The position numbers and the translations under genes are program-made. The notes beneath the pieces were generated by a model. It was not told where the DNA came from. It worked only from the letters and a program-made list of their open reading frames with translations, and did no database searches. Below are positions 35,178-46,330 of a DNA stretch of 64,000 nt, piece after piece. Every line of letters starts with the position of its first letter. The stretch's first letter is position 1. The stretch comes from Rosa chinensis (Eukaryota; Streptophyta; Magnoliopsida; Rosales; Rosaceae), in contig NC_037092.1 of NCBI RefSeq assembly GCF_002994745.2, positions 11,150,501-11,214,500 of the forward strand, written 5' to 3'.

Positions 35178-38100
35178 GAGCAACAAGGTGGAGGAAATAG
35201 AATTTATCAAAATCGACCGTTGGATGTTATCATGATAAGAAGATATGGTTATGGTCAAAATTTTAGCTATTTTCGTCATCCTTTAAGTCTCGATCTACTG
35301 GGTCAACTCTAAATCCTAAATACCACATAAAACTAATATGCTCATAATTGGTCATTTGCAATTTATTTTTTCGATCTGTTAGCTCTCACACTGTCGTGGG
35401 TATGGGATATATAAACTAGTGTAAAAATTTCTAGAAATTTATCTCGTCCTGGTATAGCTCTCTTTAGGGAAGTATAAGTATATAAAGAGTTGACATATTT
35501 GTTTGATGTCGAATTGACGGCGGATCGGGTTAGTTCTTTTACATAGTACCTATTAATACAATATAAATAGACGCGTAATCTCAAATTTACCAATTTCTAG
35601 TTACGAATTTTTAGATTGCACAAAATCCTTATATGCCTAGTAATGTGGTCTTAACTTGTTTTTTAGGTGTGTTACAAAATGATGCCTTCCAAGAGCAACA
35701 TGGTGGAGGAAATATAATTTATCAAAATTGGCCGTTGGATGTTATCATGATAAGAAGATATGGATATGGTGAAAATTTCAGCTATTTTCATTGTCGTTTG
35801 GATCTCGATCTATTGGGTCAACTCTAAACCTTAAATACCACATAAAACTAATATGCTCATAACCAGTCCTTCGCAATTTATTTTTTGATCTGTCAGCTCT
35901 GACACTCTCATGGGTATGGGCTATATAAACTAATGTAAACATTTCTGAAAGTTTACCTCCTCCTGATATAGCTGCCCTTAGGGAAGTATAAGTGTAAAAA
36001 GAGTTTACCGTTTTGTTTGATGTCGAAATGACGGCAGATCGGGTTAAATTTTTTACACAGTACCTATTAATACACTATAAATAGACGGGTAATCTCAAAT
36101 TTACCAATTTTCAGTTACAAATTTTTAGATTGCACAAAGTTCTTATATGCCTAGTAATGAGGTCTAACTTGTTTCTTAGGTGTATTACAAAATTATACCT
36201 TTCAAGAGCAACATAGTGGAGGAAATATAATTTATCAAAATTGGCCGTTGGATGTTATCATGATAAGAAGATATGGATATGGTGAAAATTTCAGCTATTT
36301 TCATTGTCGTTTGGATCTCGATCTATTGGGTCAACTCTAAACCTTAAATACCACATAAAACTAATATGCTCATAACCAGTCCTTCGCAATTTATTTTTTT
36401 GATCTGTCAGCTCTGACACTCTCATGGGTATGGGCTATATAAACTAATGTAAACATTTCTGAAAGTTTACCTCCTCCTGATATAGCTGCCCTTAGGGAAG
36501 TATAAGTGTAAAAAGAGTTTACCGTTTTGTTTGATGTCGAAATGACGGCAGATCGGGTTAAATTTTTACACAGTACCTATTAATACACTATAAATAGACG
36601 GGTAATCTCAAATTTACCAATTTTCAGTTACAAATTTTTAGATTGCACAAAGTTCTTATATGCCTAGTAATGGGGTCTAACTTGTTTCTTAGGTGTATTA
36701 CAAAATTATACCTTTCAAGAGCAACATAGTGGAGGAAATATAATTTATCAAAATTGGCCGTTGGATGTTATCATGATAAGAAGATATGGATATGGTGAAA
36801 ATTTCAGCTATTTTCATTGTCGTTTGGGTCTCGATCTATTGGGTCAACTCTAAACCTTAAATACCACATAAAACTAATATGCTCATAACCGGTCCTTCAC
36901 AATTTATTTTTTCGATATGTCAGCTCTCACACTATCGTGGGTATGGGATATAAACTAATGTAAAAATTTCTAGAAGTTTATCTCATCCTGGTATAGCCCT
37001 CCTTAGGAAAGTATAAGTGTATAAAGAGTTGACCTCTTTGTTTGATGTTGAATTGACGGCGGATCGGGTTAATTTTTTTACACAGTACCCATTAATACAT
37101 TATAAATAGATAGGTAATTTCAAATTTACCAATTTCTAGTTATGAATTTTTAGATTGCACAAAATCCTTATATGCCTAGTAATGTGGTCCAACTTGTTTC
37201 TTAGATGTATTACAAAATTATACCTTCCAAGAGCAACATGGTGGAGAAAATATAATTTATCAAAATTGGCCATTGGATGTTATCATGATAAGAAGATATG
37301 GTTATGGTCAAAATTTCAGCTATTTTCGTCGTCATTGGCGTCTCGATCTACTGGGTCAATTCTGAACCCCAAATACCACATAAAACTAATATGCTTATAG
37401 CCGGTCCTTCGCAATTTATTTTTTTGATCTGTCAGCTCTCACACTCTCGTGGATATGGGCTATATAAACTAATGTAAAAACTTCTGCAAGTTTATCTCCT
37501 CCTCGTATAGCTTTCCTTAGGGAAATATAAGTATATAAAGAGTTGACCGCTTTGTTTGATGTACCTATTAATACGCTGTAAATAGATGGGTAATCTCAAA
37601 TTTATCGATTTTTAGTTACGGATTTTTGGATCTCCCAAAATTCTCATATGACTAGTAATGGGGTCTAACTTGTTTATTAGGTGTATCACAAAATTATACC
37701 TTCCAACAGCAACATGGTGGAGGAAATATAATTTACCAAAATTGACCGTTGGATGTTATCATGATAAGAAGATATGGTTATGGTCAAAATTTCAATTGTT
37801 TTCATCATCGTTTGAGTCTTGATCTACTGGGTCAACTCTAAATCCTAAATACCACATAAAACTAATACGCTCATAACCTGTCCTTCGCAATTTATTTTTT
37901 TGATATGTCAGCTTTCTCACTCTCGTGGGTATGGGCTATATAAACTAATATAAAAATTTCTAGAAGTTTATTTCCTCCTGATATAGCTCCCCTTAGGGAA
38001 GTACAAGTATATAGAGAGTTGACCACTTTGTCAAATGTCGAAATGACGGCGGATCTGGTTAATTTTTTTACATTCTCTATGCTATAAATAGATGGGTAAT

Positions 38101-38724
38101 TTCAAATTTACCGATTTCCAGTTACGAATTTTTAGATTGCACAAAATCCTTATATGCCTAATAATGTGGTATTACTTGTTTATTAGGTGTATTGACAAAT
38201 TATACATTCCAAGGGCAACTTGGTGGAGGAGCATAATTTATCAAAATTGGCCGTTGGATGTTATTATGATAAGAAGATATGATTATGGTCAAAATTTCAG
38301 CTATTTTTGTCGTTTTTGGGTCTTAATCTATTAGGTCAACTTTAAACTCTAAATACCATATAAAACTAATATGCTCATAACCTATCCTTCGCAATTTATT
38401 TTTTCGATATGTCAGCTCTCACACTCTTGTGGATATGGGCTATATAAACTAATTTAAAATTTTCTAGAAGTTTATCTCCTCTTGGTATAGCTCTCCTTAG
38501 GGAAGTATAAGTATATAAAGAGTTGACCACTTTGTCTGATGTCAAAATGACCGCGGATCGGGTTTGTTACAAAGTACCTATAAATACGCTATAAATAGAT
38601 GGGTAATCTCAAAGTTACCGATTTCCAGTTACGAATTTTTAGATCGCACAAAATCCTTATGTACCTAGTAATGTGGTAACTTGTTTTTGTTTTTGAGGTG
38701 TATTACAAAATTATATCTTCCAAG
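35178..38724 (+). repeat. ~510 bp satellite array B (seven units)
   Basis: The GAGCAAC-type landmark recurs at 35178, 35693, 36206, 36719, 37231, 37707, 38213 and 38724 (steps 515, 513, 513, 512, 476, 506, 511). Each unit has GACCGTTGGATGTTATCATG, a GTCTCGATCTA block and CCTTAGGGAAGTATAAG. The family is homologous to array A in the same order, but the units have diverged. The short step reflects a ~35 bp deletion in one unit. Confidence 0.88.
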
Positions 38725-39690
38725 AGCTTGGGTTATCTTTCCTTTTATGGTCTGTGAACTCATCTGTCCATTGATGTTTATGTGCACCAAGTTCTTTTTA
38801 TTTTTTGTAATAAACTAATAATATAGATGAAATGTTTAATTGTGATTTAGTTATTAGTTGAAGCATTCATGTTTTGGAATTGATACAATAATTTCTTCTT
38901 GCTTTTGTTGCTCTTGTTGAAAATTGCCCTCGATCTACATCAGAACTTCAGAAGGGGAAAATGTAGTATCATGAAGATTGGAATTAATAGCCATGTTGGG
39001 ATGCATCTGATGTATGATAAACTACTCCAATCCAAAAGCAAATTTTGAGAAAGCAAATTCCGACCAAATTACATCATGACAATTTTGTAATGTTTTACTG
39101 CTCGAAATAAAAGCCTTTTATAGGAATGTAAAGAATTTCCCAATAAATCATTCTAAGTCACCACTTGAGCTATGAACCAATTTTGTGCTTCTAAGCATCA
39201 CATTGTCGAACTTGAGAGTGTTGAAAACAATTCTCTTCTTTTGTCAGATTCCACAGAAACATCCCCTAAAAGAAACCTTTGGAAAGGATGACAATCACTG
39301 ATAGATCTTCATGAGTCTAAATGTAAAAATATAGCACCCATACACCATTATAATTTCTCATCCAAGGGATGGCCTGCCAACAAAACATTTCCCTAGTCAC
39401 AACGACAAAGCTTGGTAAAAAAAGAACGTAAAACATGAGGTAGAGATTGGAATTAGGAAGTACGGCTGCATAGGTCCTATAATCTTGGCAAGAATGACAG
39501 ATTCAATATGGGACTCTGCAAAAGTCAAAACCTGGTTTAAGCATCTATTCCATCTAGGAAGTACTAACTAAATATGCTAAAATTCAGTTCATAAAAGGGA
39601 ACGCATGGCAGCAGATTTCACACGTTTGTTTTCTTTCTTATATAAGTGAAAATCTGGAAGTAGCTATCAAAAGTAAGTTAAAGATATATC
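38725..39690. other. Intergenic, no gene seen
   Basis: Sequence between satellite array B and the PEP carboxylase relic; no supported coding exon. Confidence 0.55.
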
Positions 39691-40117
39691 ACCTTCTCAT
39701 ACATCTTTATGGCTGGTGTGTTTGATGCTCTCAAAAAGATCAACAAGGGGTTTAACTCCAAGCCAAGCTGGAAGACAAATCTGGTTTGAGTCCATGCAAA
39801 CACCCATGGAATTGCCCGAAGATGTCCAATTCCAGCAGAGCTCTTTCTTCTTGAGGGGCGGCTTCCTATGTTGAGGAAGCCAAGCTCAGCCTGGGGTAGC
39901 AACTTCTTCTATAATAAAATAAAAGCACATCTGGCGCAAGTCGAGCTTTCATTAATACCATCCCAAACGTAGCAACTCTTCGGATCAAATCAGCAAGCCG
40001 ACCATCAGCTAGGATCCCAGATCCACATGATTGCTGCGAAAAAATGATGGTTGTCAACTTGTCATTCAACATTACATAAGAAGTCTATATGCATGCAGAT
40101 ATGGCACATTTGTGTCT

Positions 40118-40122
<5 letters not shown>

Positions 40123-40161
<39 letters not shown>
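40123..40161. repeat. GA/CT microsatellite in the PEP carboxylase relic
   Basis: About 19 GA dinucleotides lie directly beside, and replace, the expected end of a coding exon. Confidence 0.85.
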
Positions 40162-40164
<3 letters not shown>

Positions 40165-40281
40165 ATAAGTTCATCTGATGTGTCATAATACTCCGATAGA
40201 TTAAAATCGCAAGGAAGATCCTCTAGAAGAAGCTCCAATTGTCTTCGTGTCTTCATAAGCTGTACCCACAGAACATACACA

Positions 40282-42056
40282 TGTCACAACCCCAAACTTG
40301 GGGTATGAGTTAAGGGGTTCTCAAGTAAGAGCAAATGTGAATAAGACCAAGATCGATACAATCTTAGCCTAAAAGTATGAAGTACGTCGGGATGGACTTT
40401 GATTTGAAGAAAGAAATGTAAGTAACATTAAACCAAATGAAACTATATGTTAATCAAGCAACAAATACATTATCTGAACTTGAAAACTGTAGATGAAGAA
40501 CTGAAAGCTGATGCAATAGAGTTATAATGAAAGGGAGACATAAGTGGGCTGGAGAGTTAAGGCATGAACAACTTAACTTTGAAGATTTACTAAAACTTCA
40601 TTTCTGCAGCAATGAACTTGAAACTTTCCAGACTAAAAGTAACCATGGTAAAGAAAGACATCCTAAATTTGCAAGCAAATCGGAGTTCGAGAAGGAAGGA
40701 TGCAGATAGACTGAACTGCCAGGTTTTAGAAAAATATTGCAGCAGCAAAGGCCACCAAAAAATTCATTGTAAGTCCAAATGACAAGAAATCAGTTTTGAA
40801 ACGAGCATTGGGAAATATGGTTCAATATACATAAAAACCAGAGGTTAAATAATTCAAGTGGAAGTTCAAATCTCAACAGAAAATCAAAGGAGACATTTAG
40901 AGTGCTGGAACTTTTCCAAATGCAGACCAAATTTGGAAAAATCACTGAAAATTCACTACACATCGAAATAAGACGAAACTTTCCAGATCCTTTGTTAACC
41001 AACAGAAAAGAAATATGTCAAAATTTCAGAATATTTGGAGGCCAATAAGTTGAGAAACAGAAATACCGAAGAGGGTTATGCTGCAGGGCAGTTTTTGCAA
41101 AATTCCAGCTGACTGACTTTTCTTTTGGAAGGAGCTACGGGTTCAAATTTATTTTGTTTTGGACGAAACTTGTTTGGAGAAAGTGTTGGAATGTCCAATT
41201 TTAAAGAAAACACAGCTCAGCTGAAATCAATATTGAAGGATGAATCAAAATAATAACCAAAAATTATGCTGAGATATAACTAGAGATTTCAAAAGCCAAA
41301 TGGTGTCTTTATGCAACACTTTCACTATCTGAACAGATGATACACAATCATATAAATTAACTCAATCAAACTGAAATCATGAATCTAGCAACTGACCCTC
41401 AACAAAGTTAAATTCATTACCCAAGCACAAAAGCTGCAATGGTCACTAGACTATATAACACACTTAGACACTACCTAATTAAATCTACTACTTGAGCTCT
41501 GATACCAATTTTCTTGGATGGAAAAGTGATGATACAAATCTGATGTAAGCAATGAACAGGGAGGAGTCTCCAAGAACCATCTCAATTTAAAGAGGACAAC
41601 CGGACAAGCATTCTCACTAATTAAGTTTGGTGTCATTTGGAAACATATCTGAGGAGCAAAGAAAATAAAAGTGAATAACCATCAGGGATGCTTCACAGAA
41701 CTCTAAAACTTTAAAGTCAAGTCTTTACTGGACTATACTCTTTGTCAAACTTATTAGTTCCAATGCAGTAGACATGATTACCCAGAACTCTTTGTCAGCT
41801 TATAGTAATAAAAGTATGTATCGGAATTTGAAAACCCAAAACCAATACTTCGATGAGAATATCAAGTAATCTCAATCAATGTGTAAAGCACAAGATCATA
41901 GTTACGAAAGAGTTCAAACGGTTCATTTTCAAAATCCCCTAGGCTGAACTGTTGCTGCCTTAAGGTTACACTTCAATTGTGTCAAATTTGGTCTTTTTCT
42001 AAATTTCTCTTACTTGAGAACCCCTTAAGTCACACCCCCGGGTTTGGGGTGTGACA
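40282..42056. mobile_element. TIR/LTR-like element, 1775 bp, inside a PEP carboxylase intron
   Basis: The left end TGTCACAACCCCAAAC and the complement of the right end TGTCACACCCCAAAC are inverted repeats of about 50-90 bp (both continue through AAGGGGTTCTCAAGTAAGAG). The 5 bp duplication ACACA flanks it (40277-40281, 42057-42061). On the minus strand a GGTATCAGAGC at about 41507-41497 matches the usual tRNA-Met primer binding site of plant LTR elements. That could make 42056-41510 an LTR. TG...CA ends and a 5 bp duplication also fit an LTR element, but inverted ends do not. The class is left open. Confidence 0.6.
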
Positions 42057-42479
42057 ACACATGCATAAGTAACATAACAAAAACAAATGACTGTATAATC
42101 ATTCCCTTTCAATCAATCTTCTAAACAAGCAAACATTGTCAGAATAAACAAGCTGTTCCAGAAAAAGGGTGGTACCACCCCAAACCAGCATCACAAAAAT
42201 ATAAACCAATCAAGCTTAGCTATGTATCCGCTAACAACAACTTGCTTGACATATTCAAAGCAAATAAACATACCTTGTCTTTTTATATTACCAAGAACAA
42301 TTCTATAAGGAGTAATTGCAGATCTCTGAGTGGGCTTTGGCTCCAAAAGCTTATGGAAACTGGAACTTCCAACCTGGGACTCAGCAAACATTTTCCTTTT
42401 GGCAACGAGACTAGCATTACGAAGAGAGTTCTGGGATGGAGACTTTGCTATTGGAGATTTTGGAGATTCCGGACCATCC

Positions 42480-43140
42480 TAGCAAATGAGATAGTATAAA
42501 GATGACAACATATTGAGTTACTGCTACAAATTCCAGATTCAATACAATCATCCAAAAAGGAAAGGAATTTAGAGAATATGGGAACGAACCTGTATAGACG
42601 AAATTGTGCTCTGGTGGTGAGGTGAGGTGAGGTTTTCGGGGTCCGAGTGTCCATTGCCGCCTACAAATTGCCGTCATCGACTTACCAACACAGCTGCCAA
42701 ACCATCCAAAATCAAACTGAATGACAATAATCAAAACCATCCGGATAACAAGAATGAGAGACCCAGAGTCGGAGGTAATTAGGCTGATTGGTGCCGGGAT
42801 TGGTTTGCTCTCTCTCTCTCTCTCTGCTTTTAATCAGCTTCCGTTAAGGGGAAGAGATAACTCGAATGACAGATTAGCGAGGCAAATGACTTCAATACGA
42901 ACCTGGGTTCGGAGATATTTCCGCAGGGAAAATACTAGAAACCCCTCCTCATTTTACCATCACGGCACAAAACTTACAATTAACAGAGACTTACCAGTCA
43001 ACAAAAAATCAGCACTCTTTGTGGATCATAATTGGCCACGTCAGTGGGGCCCCTTTGGTCTACAAAACGTTTGGTTCATTGCAGACTCTTCCTATTTATA
43101 TAACAAAGGCTGAGATGGTGCTTTTCTGGGGCTCAGCCAA
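42480..43140 (-). other. Probable eroded upstream part of the PEP carboxylase relic
   Basis: Minus strand 42660-42590, in the frame that joins the exon at 42478, reads GGNGHSDPENLTSPHHQ then STISSIQ, so it is probably the preceding exon. Around 42710-42665 a peptide FGWFGSC and DDGNL weakly recall the PEP carboxylase motif around GGDRDGNP. Beyond about 42730 nothing is clear. Confidence 0.4.
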
Positions 43141-43934
43141 CTTTGATCTCAATCTCTTAAAAGAATGACTGAGGCTGACTTTATCTTTTCCTTCCTGGGT
43201 GGGTAATGACTCTGAGAAGGAATGAATGACCATGAGTTTATGCCTTTCAAAAGTACCCTAGTACTCTTTTTTTCAAAAGTACTTTCCCTAGTACTCGTTA
43301 ATTTTATGCTTGGCTTTTTGCTTTCCTAAGAAATAGAAGATCTCATATAAATTAAGAAACCTAGAAACTTACCGGACATCTAATACGGTAATACCCTATA
43401 CAAAAGATAGATATGTTTAGACAAGACCAATTACCTAACGTTATTGATAATGTAAGTCAATACTTTCATTTTAAATTGCTCAAATTTTACTATTTGACCA
43501 AGTTTTGTATTGCAACAGACATTTAATCAATAAATTTTTTGAGTAAAAGTGCATTTTATGTTGAACCAGAGTTTTTCTTATATATCATGATATTGACCTT
43601 TAACATTTTTGTTTTGATTTGGCTCATGTTGTAATATGTGAGATTGTGAGTATGGAAATTTTATATTTAAAAATATCTAAAACTAAAATTTACTGTTGGA
43701 AAATAGATGAAATTTCTCATCCAGATCCAGACTAATAAATGAACTAATGGATTTTTCTTTTTCATGTTTAGATGAGAAAAAATTATTTCTTCTTAACCGT
43801 ATTTGTTGTTACTTTACTCAAATCGTTTTGGTATTATAACCTCGTATTGGTTGGTGCAAACTTAATGCATGCAGAACTTGTGTAACAAGGATTACTTGCT
43901 GATGAAGAATCCGAATCTTTAAAGTTTAAACCAT
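43141..43934. other. Intergenic, no gene seen
   Basis: AT-rich, short frames only. Confidence 0.55.
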
Positions 43935-44140
43935 CAACTTTTGGTTGAGCTTGAGACCTTGAGTCACCATGCTGAGAGTCTATGCACTTTTGAGTGGGCA
44001 ATGACTTTTTTTGTTTTTTGGGATATAGCAATGACTCATTTTGAGTGAAGGTGAGTCCGCGCCTTTACAGTCTCCATAGTCCTTATACTAACTTTTTAAT
44101 ATATGCCTTTAATCATTGAAGCTTTTGCTTTTGCTTTTGC
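43935..44140 (-). repeat. Right member of the inverted repeat pair bounding a 20 kb block
   Basis: Reverse complement of 24321-24494, including AGCTTTTGCTTTTGCTTTTG at the outer end and AACTTTTGGTTGAGCTTGAG at the inner end. A ~30 bp insertion lies between two GTCATTGC-type motifs. Confidence 0.75.
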
Positions 44141-44305
44141 GTTTAGACGAGACCTAATGAAAGCTCATGCTCATGTTACTTAACTCCGGTTGAAGCAAAG
44201 CAAATTATGGTGCAAACTTAATTATAGCTGCTTCGACTTCCATTGAGTAATCTTTTGACAGCCAATTAATCCCTATGCTCATGCTACAATAAATTAAAGT
44301 AGGCT

Positions 44306-45383
44306 ACACCTCCGCAGAGACTTAACCAAGAAGACTCAGAACCAATCTCTCTCTCTCTCTAGAACGCTGTTGGATGCGGCCTCTGGCCTAGCCGGCGCAC
44401 GTTTAGGTGTGGCCGGAAGGGTAATTTAGTTTCGGAGGCGGGCTTTAGGCTCGGAGGATGAGATCGGTGGGTGTTTCTCCCTCCTCTCTCCCGGTTGAAG
44501 CTAGTGGATGTGTCGTGGCGGTGGGATTGGATTGGAGCGGGTATGCGACCTCGCCGGGGCGGAGGGATGTCTGGTGGTGGTCGGCCGTCGGCAGGCTGGG
44601 TTGTGGTTTTACGATTGTTGGTTGGTTGGCTGTCGACGGTTATCAGATGTTGGTTCGGATCTTCAGGCAAAGGCAGTTTGGTGTGGGATCAGGTTCGCGG
44701 TCACTTATCGTTGATCGGGCGGCGATGGTGTCGTGTTGCTTGGTTCGATGCCACTGGTTGGGAGGCGGAGGTAGAGGCGCGGCAAGGTGATCTACGACTT
44801 GGGCCGGGAGGGCTGGGTACGACCCACCTTGTAGTTTTGACCTCCTGGCCTTGGGCACTGGTTGTGGGCCTTTTTCGGCTGAAGTTTGGGTTGGGGTTTC
44901 TCTTTGGGCCCTGCCTTGTGTTTTCTTGTTTCTAGGTTAGTTTACTTTTGGGAACCCTAGGTTAGTATTACTCTCTATTTTGTTAGGGAACTACGCACTT
45001 TCGTGCCTCTAGCAAATCCTTTAGAGTAGTAACAACGGAGGATTCTCGAGATAAGGGCAAATGGAAGCTTTTGGTTCCCGGGTCTCCTTGCCTAGTACTT
45101 GAAATTAAGTTCTTTTCTATTTACTTCTTAGTTCTCTCTAGTTGTATACCAATTGAGGTCTCTAGGCGATTAGGTTTACTTTTCAAAGAGAGGCTTGTAG
45201 TGAGGATTTGATCTCTTGTATGTAGGATCACTAAGTGAGCGCATGTGTTTAGCAGTGAAGGTCACGTGTCCTTTGTCTGATAGCTTAGATCATTTATGAT
45301 TTTGGTGTAAGACAGTATTGGATGTACGAGCCTTCTGGCCATGGATATTTGAATGAAGTTATCTCCTTTTCTCAAAAAATAAA
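44306..45383 (+). mobile_element. Non-LTR retroposon, ~1.08 kb, GC-rich, with 18 bp target duplication
   Basis: AATAAATTAAAGTAGGCT occurs at 44288-44305 and again at 45384-45401, and the second copy directly follows an A-rich tail (CTCAAAAAATAAAA). This is the hallmark of LINE-machinery insertion. The first 600 bp are GC-rich with overlapping open frames on both strands (up to 154 residues) but no reverse transcriptase or endonuclease motif. It may be an internally deleted LINE with its 5' leader, or a large SINE-like retroposon. Confidence 0.75.
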
Positions 45384-45401
45384 AATAAATTAAAGTAGGC
45401 T

Positions 45402-46330
45402 CAGATGCTCAATGGATCAAGCATATATATGATGTGGCAGTTGTGCATATACTTCGACCTAGTTTGAAATAACAGTGCTTTTAAAATAAACAGCTTTTAC
45501 TATATTGTGAAAATAATTGGATGTGAAATTAAGTTGTTGTATGTTTGGTAAAATGTACTTTTAATTTTTTTTATTTTTATAACGATCTGTCAACTTTTTT
45601 ATAATCCAGCGGGATTACATAACGACCTGCCCACAAAAAAAGTCATTACATAAGCAATTCAACATTTTAAAATCCCATGAAGCGCATCCAAAATCTAGTC
45701 ATCACTACCCATGGGGCATCAAAGAGGCATAGATAGCATAACCAACCTTGGCGATATCTCGTCTAAGCAAGCAGAGAGTTCGCAGATTCCCGATCCATAT
45801 TGACTAAATAAAAAAGAAAATTAAAAACAACAAAACAAATCCAAACAAAAGTGGAAGCCCAAGTCCCACTAAAGGCTCTGGCCCACCCAATTCTACTCAG
45901 GCCCAGGCCCTTTGATTTAACGAATCTTTCTCGTTTCTTCTATGCATTGGCTTTGTCTTTTGTCAAATGAAGAATGAATTTCACCAGCAAGAGGTCCAAG
46001 GCTCAAAACTAGCCCAACCCTACCACACAACCCAAGAGTAGAGAAATGCCTCTAAGGCCACCCAAGAGAGAAATTTGGGCACCCAAAGTTGGCTAATAGG
46101 CATACATTGCTTAAGCTCAGCTTCTTCTAATTAAAGTCCACATTTTTTATAGGGCTCTTGTTCCGCTGAGCTGCTGCCCAAGTTCAAATTTCAAATATTT
46201 ATCATCACTCAATTGCCATTCGCAACGAAGTGATTTATTAGTGTAAACTTTGGTGAAAATGGAGTTAATAGCATGCATGCTTACCTTTCAAAGCTTTACA
46301 CACTTAATGTGCTGGTTCATTTGGAATACT
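45402..46330. other. Intergenic, no gene seen
   Basis: No supported exon or element boundary. Confidence 0.5.

Larger units (their letters stand above)
39700..42478 (-). pseudogene. Bacterial-type PEP carboxylase (PPC4-like) pseudogene, exons scattered around a 1.8 kb insertion
   Basis: PEP carboxylase adds bicarbonate to PEP to form oxaloacetate; the bacterial-type enzyme acts in hetero-oligomers. Minus-strand exons: 42478-42274 (PESPKSPIAKSPSQNSLRN...HKLLEP...ITPYRIVLGNIK), 40259-40160 (LMKTRRQLELLLEDLPCDF...YYDTSDE), 40033-39906 (QSCGSGILADGRLADLIRR, then VATFGMVLMK) and 39905-39700 ([18 protein letters not shown], then [19 protein letters not shown]). Lesions: an extra A before the donor at 42274, a GA/CT microsatellite replacing the end of the second exon, an extra A after VLMK, a fusion that skips roughly 400-500 residues including most of the active site, and two more small indels. 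It cannot encode an enzyme. Confidence 0.82.

Noticed and set aside
44458..44935. GC-rich open frames of 110-154 residues as genes
   Set aside because: They overlap on both strands inside a retroposon, have low-complexity content and show no known domain.
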